Source: Novosphingobium sp. 32-60-15
GTDB lineage: Bacteria > Pseudomonadota > Alphaproteobacteria > Sphingomonadales > Sphingomonadaceae
Length of the DNA stretch: 57,385 nucleotides
Assembly: GCF_002280675.1 (NCBI RefSeq)
Contig: NZ_NCEN01000016.1
Span: 1-57,385 of the forward strand
Direction of reading: 5' to 3'
In this document: in pieces, positions 50,587 to 57,385 of the stretch
Layout of the letters: the number at the start of each line of letters is the position of its first letter
Position numbering within the stretch: position 1 is the stretch's first letter
Notes under the pieces: model-generated
Told to the model about the DNA's origin: nothing
The model's input: the letters and a program-made list of their open reading frames with translations, nothing else
The model's database searches: none
Translations under genes and position numbers: made by a program

Positions 50587-52416
50587 CTACTCCGCCGCCT
50601 CGCTGACCTCGGCGCTTTCTTGCGCCTGCCTTGCCCACATTTCAGCGTAGAGCCCGTCGCGGCGGAGCAGGTCGGTGTGGCTGCCTTGTTCTGCAAGGCG
50701 GCCTTGGTCCAGTACGAGGATCGTGTCTGAGTCCGCGATAGTCGAGAGGCGGTGGGCGATGGACAGCGTGGTGCGGTCTGTCGCTACGGCGCGCATGGTA
50801 GACAGAATGTCCTGTTCCGTGCGGGTGTCCAATGCGCTGGTGGCTTCATCGAACAGCAGGATCGGCGGGTTTTTGACGAGGGTGCGCGCAATGGCGACGC
50901 GCTGCTTTTCGCCGCCTGATAGTTTCAGGCCGCGTTCGCCCACTTCGGTGTCATAGCCTTTGGGCAGGCGCGCGATGAATTCGGCGATGGAGGCACCGCG
51001 TGCGGCGGCGTCCACCTCGGCTTGTCCGGCACCATCGCGGCCATAGGCGATATTGTAGCCGATGGTGTCGTTGAACAGCACCGAATCTTGCGGGACGATG
51101 CCGAGTGCGGCGCGCAAGGAGGCTTGGGTGACGTGGGCGATATCCTGCCCATCAATCAGAATGCGGCCAGTCCACGGATCGTAAAAGCGGAACAAAAGCC
51201 GCGCGATGGTGGATTTGCCTGCGCCTGAAGGGCCGACAATGGCGACGCGGCTGCCTGCAGGGACTTCGAACGAAAGGCCGTGGAGGATTTCGCGGTCACG
51301 GTCATAGCCGAACACGACATTATCGAAGGTGACGCCGGGGCGTTTGATGATGAGGGCTGGCGCGCCTGGCGCATCAGCCACTTCAACAGGGGTATCGATC
51401 AGGCGGAACATTTCGGCCATATCGATCAGGCCTTGGCGGATCGTGCGATAGACCATGCCGAGCATATCGAGCGGGCGGAAAAGCTGGGTGAGGTAGGTGT
51501 TGACGAAGACAAGGTCGCCCACGGTCAACCGGCCTTGCGACCAGCCCCATACCGTCCACGCCATTGCGCCTGCCATCAGCAGGTTGACGATGATCGCTTG
51601 GGCAATGTTGAGCAGGCCGAGGCTGTTTTCGCTTTTGACGGCAGCATCGGCATAGGCGCGGGCGGCAGAGGCATAGCGCGCTTCTTCGCGCGATTCTGCG
51701 CCGAAGTATTTGACCGTTTCGTAATTCAGCAGCGAATCGACGGCGCGTGAGAGAGCCTGACCATCGAGCCGGTTCATCTTTTCGCGCAAGGCCGAGCGCC
51801 ATTCGGTGATCGTGCGCGTGACATAGACATAAGCGATGACGGCGATGACCGTTGCGCCAACAAGGCCCAGCCCGAAGTTGAGCCAGAAGATCACGATGAC
51901 GGCGGTCAGTTCGATCACGGTTGGCGCGATGTTGAACAGCAGGAAATAAAGCATCGTGTCGATGCTTTTGGTGCCGCGTTCGATCACCTTGGTGACCTCG
52001 CCCGTGCGGCGGGCAAGGTGGAAGCGCAATGACAAGCGGTGCAGGCGGGCGAACACGTTTTCGGCCAGATGCCGCGTGGCGTCCTGGCCTACGCGTTCGA
52101 ACACGATGTTGCGCATGTTATCAAAAGCAACGCCAGCAAAGCGGCCCAGCGCATAAGCAAGGACGAATGCCATGGCGACAGTCAGGGCAGCCTGCGATTT
52201 GCCGCTGTCGAGCGTCATCGCATCGACAGCTTTCTTGTAGGCAAAGGGCAGGGCCAGCGTCGTCGCTTTGCCCAGAAGCACCATTATCAGTGCGCCAATA
52301 ACCCGCCGGCGCAGGGCAGCATTATCGGCCGGCCACAAATACGGCAGGAATCGCTTGAGCGTTTGCCATCCGTCGTGGCGGGCGTTTGCGGAGTTTGTGG
52401 CTGTATCTGGTGGCAT
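50587..52416 (-). CDS. ATM1-type ABC transporter (heavy-metal/glutathione-conjugate exporter)
   Basis: The 609-residue half-transporter has six membrane helices fused to an ATPase. The membrane part carries FHLARRTGEVTKVIERGTKSID and NYETVKYFGAE, marks of the Atm1/HMT1 branch, which exports glutathione-linked metals or sulfur compounds. The ATPase has Walker A GPSGAGKST, signature LSGGEKQRVAIAR and Walker B ILLFDEATSALD. The start at MPPDTATNSAN is chosen over an ATG three codons upstream. Its last 105 bases are duplicated downstream. Confidence 0.93.
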   Translation of the reverse strand: MPPDTATNSANARHDGWQTLKRFLPYLWPADNAALRRRVIGALIMVLLGKATTLALPFAYKKAVDAMTLDSGKSQAALTVAMAFVLAYALGRFAGVAFDNMRNIVFERVGQDATRHLAENVFARLHRLSLRFHLARRTGEVTKVIERGTKSIDTMLYFLLFNIAPTVIELTAVIVIFWLNFGLGLVGATVIAVIAYVYVTRTITEWRSALREKMNRLDGQALSRAVDSLLNYETVKYFGAESREEARYASAARAYADAAVKSENSLGLLNIAQAIIVNLLMAGAMAWTVWGWSQGRLTVGDLVFVNTYLTQLFRPLDMLGMVYRTIRQGLIDMAEMFRLIDTPVEVADAPGAPALIIKRPGVTFDNVVFGYDRDREILHGLSFEVPAGSRVAIVGPSGAGKSTIARLLFRFYDPWTGRILIDGQDIAHVTQASLRAALGIVPQDSVLFNDTIGYNIAYGRDGAGQAEVDAAARGASIAEFIARLPKGYDTEVGERGLKLSGGEKQRVAIARTLVKNPPILLFDEATSALDTRTEQDILSTMRAVATDRTTLSIAHRLSTIADSDTILVLDQGRLAEQGSHTDLLRRDGLYAEMWARQAQESAEVSEAAE

Positions 52417-52470
52417 CGCTCTCACATAGGGCGCTCATCGCGCCGCGCCAGTCCCCAAAGCTTGCTGACC

Positions 52471-53391
52471 CTAGAAAGGATTGAGGCCCACCACACCTGT
52501 TGGCAAATCAAACAGGATGCGGCGCATGGAGAAATCTATCGCAACCCGTTTGAACATCCGCAATTGGCTCATGCCCATCAGCAAGGCTGGGCGCTTCACC
52601 AGATCAAGGCGGTGGAACGCTGGAGAATTGGCAAAAGACATGGTTACGTTGTGAAGCTTGACCCCTTCCAGATCGATCGTCGAGACCATGCCCATTTCGG
52701 CGTCGATGGATTGCCCGGTTACCGACATTAGCGTGGTCGCCTGCATTTTGCGACGCCGTGATAAGGCATTGCGCAGCGCGATATTGCCGATCGACGTATC
52801 GGAACCGGTATCAATGACGATGTCAGTTTTTATCCCGTCAATCACGGCATTGGCCATGATCAGCTGACCGGACCGGCGCTTGGCCTTGACCACAATTTCA
52901 AACCCGCGCGAACCACCCAGCGTTACGGCATCGCCAATCACGATATGATTGGTGCCAAAATCGATCAGCACGCGCTGATCTTGCAAGCTGTCGATGCCGA
53001 CAATGCCATCAGCCCCGATAAACTGGGCATCCAGCAGTGGTGCGGTGAGCGTATAATAGGTGCGCTTGCCGAGGCTGATTTCATCGACATCGACAACTTC
53101 GACAGGCACGGATCCGGCAACGCCAACGACCGTGGCGTTGCCGGAAATCGCAAGGCCAAGTTTCTTGGCGACTTCCCGTGACAAGACGGTGCGTTCCGAA
53201 CCTGTATCGATCAGAAAATCAAACGGGCCATTGGTGCCAATCCGCACTGGCACCGTCATTCGATCATAGAGGTCACGTTCGAGTTTCAGGACTTCATCGG
53301 CAGAAACAGGCTGTGCCATGGCACCCAAGGGGCATCCGGGCACGACGACCGCAAGCGTAGCTGAAATGGTCAGTGCCAGGCGTCTTGACAT
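52471..53391 (-). CDS. Secreted tandem retropepsin-like aspartic protease
   Basis: The 306-residue preprotein has a signal peptide with cleavage near GAMA|QPVS and two retropepsin-like domains. The first has FDFLIDTGSERTVLS near residue 60 and the second has DIVIDTGSDTSIGN near 190. Both catalytic DTGS motifs are intact, so one chain could form the two-aspartate active site that retroviral proteases form as dimers. A flap-like hydrophobic-Gly segment (GADGIVGIDSL, LLMGMSQLRMF) closes each half. It is probably periplasmic; the substrate is unknown. It stands alone between the ABC gene and a divergent methyltransferase. Confidence 0.85.
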   Translation of the reverse strand: MSRRLALTISATLAVVVPGCPLGAMAQPVSADEVLKLERDLYDRMTVPVRIGTNGPFDFLIDTGSERTVLSREVAKKLGLAISGNATVVGVAGSVPVEVVDVDEISLGKRTYYTLTAPLLDAQFIGADGIVGIDSLQDQRVLIDFGTNHIVIGDAVTLGGSRGFEIVVKAKRRSGQLIMANAVIDGIKTDIVIDTGSDTSIGNIALRNALSRRRKMQATTLMSVTGQSIDAEMGMVSTIDLEGVKLHNVTMSFANSPAFHRLDLVKRPALLMGMSQLRMFKRVAIDFSMRRILFDLPTGVVGLNPF

Positions 53392-53499
53392 CGGTGCTCT
53401 CCTGACTGTGGCTTATACGCCTGCGGCCTTGCCTGCACCAGCTTGCACAGAAGTACATCGCGCCGGATTAACCTGGTCGCAATCCTGTGACGTTATGCG

Positions 53500-54123
53500 A
53501 TGCCTATGGATCATGAATCGGCATCGCCAAACTGGCGCGCGCGGGCGCAAAGCTGGGCAGAGGCTACGGCTTCGGCCGTGGGCTATGACAAGACACACAT
53601 CACACGGGTTGTCGCCTATCGTGAAATTGACGCGTGGCTGGACCGGCGCGGGACGGACAAACTGGATGCGCTGGAAATTTCAGCAGGCTGGAAGTGGCGG
53701 CAGCGGGCGTGGGGCAGCTATACCGAGATGAACTGGCCCGAGCATGATATCTGCAAAGATGTGCTCGACCAGAAATTCGATGTGATCATTGCCGACAATG
53801 TGTGGGAGCATTTGCTCTATCCCTATCGCGCCGCGCGCAATGTGCGGGCGATGCTTAAACCCGGCGGGGTATTCATCAACATCACGCCGTTCCTGATCCG
53901 CTATCATCCGATCCCTTCGGATTGTTCGCGCTGGACCCAATTGGGGATGGTGCACTTTCTGGAAGAGTGCGGGTTCGATCCTGCACAGATCACAACGGGT
54001 GGCTGGGGCAATGCAGGGGCCGTTCGCGCCAATCTGTTCCGCTGGGCGCGCGCAGGATGGCAGCGCAAGCTGGCCAATGACGAGCGCTTCCCCGTAACGA
54101 TCTGGGCCATCGCCCAAACATGA
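53500..54123 (+). CDS. Class I SAM-dependent methyltransferase
   Basis: The 207-residue protein has the order of a Methyltransf_11-type enzyme: motif I LDALEISAGWKWR (with SAG instead of the usual GxGxG), motif II-like FDVIIADNVWEHLLYPYRAARN and post-II LKPGGVFINITPFLIRYHP. The WEH and HPIPSD segments resemble sugar or lipid methylases beside polysaccharide genes. The next gene, a glycosyltransferase, overlaps its stop by four bases, so a role in surface-glycan modification is a fair inference. Upstream ATGs at 53500 and 53506 both fit. Confidence 0.82.
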   Translation: MPMDHESASPNWRARAQSWAEATASAVGYDKTHITRVVAYREIDAWLDRRGTDKLDALEISAGWKWRQRAWGSYTEMNWPEHDICKDVLDQKFDVIIADNVWEHLLYPYRAARNVRAMLKPGGVFINITPFLIRYHPIPSDCSRWTQLGMVHFLEECGFDPAQITTGGWGNAGAVRANLFRWARAGWQRKLANDERFPVTIWAIAQT

Positions 54124-55007
54124 CCGCATCGGGGCAGCCACATGCCTCGGTCGCGATTGTCGTGCTTGCCCATAACGAGCAGCGCCGCATTGGCCTGTGT
54201 CTTGCGTCGTTGCGGTGCGATGATCCCGAATACGCTATCCATGTGGTGGTCAACGGTTCAAGCGATGGCACTGCCGCCATCGTTGCGCAGGCAGCCGCGC
54301 GTCATAGTAACCTGACGCTCTATGACTGGGCCGAACCCGGCAAATCACGCAGTTGGAACAGGATCGTTCTTGGCACGCTTGCGGCGGGCTTCGAGACCGT
54401 GATCCTGGTCGATGGCGATGCCATAGTCGCGGACGGCTCGTTTGATGCACTGCGCGCGGCACTTGCAGCACACCCCGAAGCGCGAGCAGCGTCTGCAATG
54501 CCGCTCAATGGCCGCCATGTGGCCCATTATCGCCAGTTGATGCTCGATACGCATGGCATATTCGGCGACCTTTATGCGCTGCGTGGCACGTTTGTTGACC
54601 GGATGCGCGATTGCGGCATCCAGTTGCCGATGGACCTGATCGGTGATGACGGGCTGGTGGGGGCATTGGCCAAGACCAATCTTGGCCCGCTGGCAGATTG
54701 GACCGAAAACGGCATTTATCCGACGGTGGATGCAGGCTTCTTGTGTGAACCGCTGGCCCTTGCGGATTGGCGCAGCTGGCGCATGCAGTACCGGCGGATG
54801 ATCAATTATGCGGTCCGCCATTTTCAGGACCTGATCATTACCGACATTTTGCGGCGCGATGGTCCTGCAGGTCTGCCAACGCAACTGGCGACGCTTTACC
54901 CGGAATATATAACGCAGTTCCGTCCGCGCCGCGGCGTCTGGGCCTGGTTTGACAGGTGCGCCCTTGCCCGAATGGGGCACCAGATGAATGCTATGGCGGC
55001 GGGCTAG
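54120..55007 (+). CDS. Family 2 glycosyltransferase
   Basis: The 295-residue GT-A enzyme has IVVLAHNEQRRIGLCLASL at the N-terminus, VVVNGSSDGTAAIV, the DGDA metal-binding site near residue 99, and an acceptor-side region with MDLIGDDGLVGALAKTN. No membrane helix is seen, so it is cytosolic or membrane-associated. It likely adds a sugar to a surface polysaccharide and lies with a methyltransferase upstream and a convergent flippase; the last four bases overlap the flippase stop. Confidence 0.88.
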   Translation: MTASGQPHASVAIVVLAHNEQRRIGLCLASLRCDDPEYAIHVVVNGSSDGTAAIVAQAAARHSNLTLYDWAEPGKSRSWNRIVLGTLAAGFETVILVDGDAIVADGSFDALRAALAAHPEARAASAMPLNGRHVAHYRQLMLDTHGIFGDLYALRGTFVDRMRDCGIQLPMDLIGDDGLVGALAKTNLGPLADWTENGIYPTVDAGFLCEPLALADWRSWRMQYRRMINYAVRHFQDLIITDILRRDGPAGLPTQLATLYPEYITQFRPRRGVWAWFDRCALARMGHQMNAMAAG

Positions 55008-56557
55008 GCTGCGGCTGCCGGAACGGGCTGGCGGCGGATCAGGTGCCACACTTCGATCAAGGCATTGCGATCCCGCAGGTGAATGATCCCGCCGTAACTT
55101 GCCACACCAGCAATGACGAGCACCACCAACTGAAGCGCCGCCCACGCATGCAGCAGGGGTGCGGCAAGCCAGTGGTTCGTCGCCCAGACAACCAGACCCA
55201 TGAGCAAGCTGCACTCCACCGGAAACCGAAGTGCCAGGAGCATCTCGGTCAGGCCAATCCCCAGATAGGGTTTTGAAAGCTGCAAGGTGACGAACAGCAA
55301 GAGCGGCGAGGCGACACACCAAGCCGCTGCGATTCCTATCAGACCAAAGCGCGGGGCAAGGAAGAAGGCGATCCCGAAGATGATCGCACCGGCAATGCCC
55401 ACCCGCACAGGAATGCTTGGCTTGCCCATCGCGTTCAGCGCCGGAGCAAACAGGATTTGAATCGTCATGAACGGCATGGCCAGTGCCATGACTTCAACCA
55501 AGGGCGGCAATTCTGCCCATGTCGGGCCGAACAGCGTTGCGACCAGAGGTTTTGCCGAAACTGCCATTCCGACATAGAGCGGAGCCGCGATCAGCAGGAT
55601 CAACCGGGCTGAGCGCAGGAACGCGCGGCGCAGTCCGGGCAAGTCATCCTGCATGCGTGCATAGGCCGGAAACGCGACTTCATTAAGCGGCGGTACAAAG
55701 CGCGCGTAGAAGATCGTCGCCAGAAAAACGGCCTGCGAATAAACGCCAACCTCGTGAGGGCTGAACTGGCGGCCGATCACGAAAATATCGGTCTGGGTTT
55801 GCACCAGCCAAAACAGCTGGGTGAGCAATATAGCCAAGCCGAAGCGGAAGATCCCGCCGCAGCCACGAAAATCGAAGCTGGGCCAGACGAGCACACGTGC
55901 CATCCAGCTCAGGCCGATAGCGCGGACCCAGAACATCACGATAGGTGCATAGACAAGCGTCCACACGCCGAAGTCCGCCAAAGCCAGCACAAGGGATAGC
56001 ACAGACCCGGTGAGCGCCGAAACCAGATTGACCACCGCTTGGCTTCGGAAATCAAGGCTGCGCCCCATCAGCACTTCGGGAATCGCAATGAACGGTGTTG
56101 AAAGGTAAATGAGGGTCTGCACCCGCAGCATATCGGCAACGACGGGCTGCCCATAATATGCAGCGACATAAGGCGCCGCGATCCACTGGGTGGCAGCGAT
56201 CACGACATTGGCCACCAGCAGCAACCCGAATGCCTGCCTGATCCGGTGAGGGTTAAGGTCGCGCTCCTGCACCAGTGCGCTGGCAAAGCCATAGCCATTG
56301 AGGAAGTTGAGGAAGCTCAGCATCACAAGCGACATCGCAAACAGGCCGTAGTCCGCTGGCAGCAACAGCCGCATCACAATGAGCGTTGAGGACCAAGTGA
56401 TGACTTGCGCGGCAATCTGGCTTCCGGATCGCCAGATGATCGCACGGCGCACATCGCTTGCGAGCGATGATGGCGCGGGTGCCACGCTACTATCCGTGGA
56501 TGATGAAGTGGTCTGGGATGCCGATACCGACGCCGATAGGGGTGAGGTGCTGCTCAT
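55004..56557 (-). CDS. Polysaccharide flippase, Wzx/WzxC-like (MOP family)
   Basis: The 517-residue protein has about 12-14 hydrophobic segments in the order of lipid-linked oligosaccharide flippases. AIIWRSGSQIAAQVITWSST opens the first helix and YGLFAMSLVMLSFLNFLNGYGFASALVQ is the Polysacc_synt signature. It likely moves polyprenol-linked repeat units across the inner membrane. The start is taken at the ATG of MSSTSPLSASVS, three codons after an in-frame GTG. The long Ser/Thr/Ala-rich N-terminus (~40 residues) is unusual. It is divergent from the rRNA operon. Confidence 0.88.
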   Translation of the reverse strand: MSSTSPLSASVSASQTTSSSTDSSVAPAPSSLASDVRRAIIWRSGSQIAAQVITWSSTLIVMRLLLPADYGLFAMSLVMLSFLNFLNGYGFASALVQERDLNPHRIRQAFGLLLVANVVIAATQWIAAPYVAAYYGQPVVADMLRVQTLIYLSTPFIAIPEVLMGRSLDFRSQAVVNLVSALTGSVLSLVLALADFGVWTLVYAPIVMFWVRAIGLSWMARVLVWPSFDFRGCGGIFRFGLAILLTQLFWLVQTQTDIFVIGRQFSPHEVGVYSQAVFLATIFYARFVPPLNEVAFPAYARMQDDLPGLRRAFLRSARLILLIAAPLYVGMAVSAKPLVATLFGPTWAELPPLVEVMALAMPFMTIQILFAPALNAMGKPSIPVRVGIAGAIIFGIAFFLAPRFGLIGIAAAWCVASPLLLFVTLQLSKPYLGIGLTEMLLALRFPVECSLLMGLVVWATNHWLAAPLLHAWAALQLVVLVIAGVASYGGIIHLRDRNALIEVWHLIRRQPVPAAAA

Positions 56558-56681
56558 GTGCGACACGGTATAGTGTTAGGCCGTTAATTGCCGGTTACGG
56601 ACAGGCGTCAAGCTGGAGTCCTTCGAACAGCCCTGATTTTGGCTTCGTTCTGATCGATGACAGAAAAAAGAAAAAAGTCGG

Positions 56682-56710
56682 TTGACGCGAATCGAAGGCG
56701 GACCTAGAGG
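56682..56710 (+). promoter_or_regulatory. rRNA operon promoter
   Basis: TTGACG (56682-56687) and TAGAGG (56705-56710) are separated by 17 bases. An A-rich tract (CAGAAAAAAGAAAAAAG, 56661-56677) just upstream may act as an UP element. About 330 bp of leader follow before the 16S start. In the 483-bp gap 56558-57040 I saw this promoter, a small hairpin at 56788-56804 and the boxA below, but no gene. Confidence 0.7.
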
Positions 56711-56851
56711 CCTGTTCACCGGACGGGAACGACGCTTCAACGCCTCGCAAACGCCCCGGTCGCCAAAATAGACGGACACTCAGTCCCCCGGTAAAAACGG
56801 GGAGCATTGGTTGTCCGCCTAATTCTGTCACTCCGGTGGCGGTTTGGTGAG

Positions 56852-56861
56852 TTCTTTGACA
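56852..56861 (+). promoter_or_regulatory. boxA-like rRNA antitermination site
   Basis: TTCTTTGACA resembles the boxA consensus TGCTCTTTAACA used by NusB/NusE to prevent Rho termination in rRNA leaders. It is about 180 bp before the 16S gene, where leader boxA is expected. Confidence 0.55.
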
Positions 56862-57040
56862 TTGTTGATGAGATGAAGGGACATGTGGGCGACGGCGTCT
56901 GCATCCGGGGCTTTGGGGCTCGGGTATGTAGATAAATCAGTCGAAGCTTGATGTGCAGGGATAGATACCCTGAATTAATTTTACGTCAGATTGCAGGTCG
57001 TGGTGAGAGCTTTGGCCTGTGCTGTTGTGAGATTGGACAC

Positions 57041-57385
<345 letters not shown>

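Noticed and set aside
1..57040. tRNA genes
   Set aside because: I looked for T-loop sequences (GTTCGAATC and similar) on both strands. The few partial matches lie inside coding genes and lack acceptor stems.

Overview
The window reads as chromosome of an alphaproteobacterium of the order Sphingomonadales, most likely Novosphingobium or a close relative. The basis is the 5' part of a 16S rRNA gene at the right edge, GC-rich coding, alphaproteobacterial gene order (argH, small lipoprotein, lysA; serC, serA, hisZ), a CBP3-like cytochrome bc1 chaperone beside a DUF177 gene, and the sphingomonad style of palindromic intergenic repeats. No phage, transposase, integrase, CRISPR array or tRNA gene was seen.

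Left part (1-16 kb): mostly amino-acid and housekeeping genes. A reverse-strand serine/histidine group (serC with a short leader, serA, hisZ) is separated by repeat palindromes. Then come a TlpA-like thioredoxin lipoprotein whose 5' end overlaps that of argH, the argH-lptM-lysA-siroheme synthase run, a GIY-YIG nuclease gene killed by a stop codon, a hydroxyacyl-CoA-type SDR, ilvE, an 18-codon ORF with a full-length Shine-Dalgarno, tlyA, tspO, ubiK and metZ. Middle (16-27 kb): a PMT-type glycosyltransferase convergent with a polyprenol-phosphate glycosyltransferase/GtrA fusion, leuB, recO, apaG, a LysR regulator, a GGDEF-EAL protein, an MFS pump, dinB and a Nudix hydrolase.

27.6-36.3 kb is a tightly packed type II secretion operon in the order gspC-D-E-F-G-L-M-N. 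The minor pseudopilins H, I, J and K are missing between G and L. Next come dps, nhaA, an NfrB-like glycosyltransferase with a short NfrA C-terminal partner, a TSUP permease with its TIGR02186 partner, an orphan HerA-type ATPase, a MATE transporter, DUF177, the bc1 chaperone, bamE and hslVU.

The right part (49-57 kb) has a GFA protein, DUF1737, an intact GIY-YIG nuclease gene bounded tightly by copies of one palindromic repeat, a duplicated 3' end of an ATM1-type ABC transporter gene, a tandem retropepsin-like protease, a methyltransferase/glycosyltransferase/flippase surface-polysaccharide group, and the promoter and start of an rRNA operon.

The most unusual material is the repeat landscape. 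At least four palindrome families occur, and both GIY-YIG genes lie next to them. One GIY-YIG gene starts directly at a repeat boundary, and a repeat-plus-gene-end unit has been duplicated in tandem with a 227-bp period.
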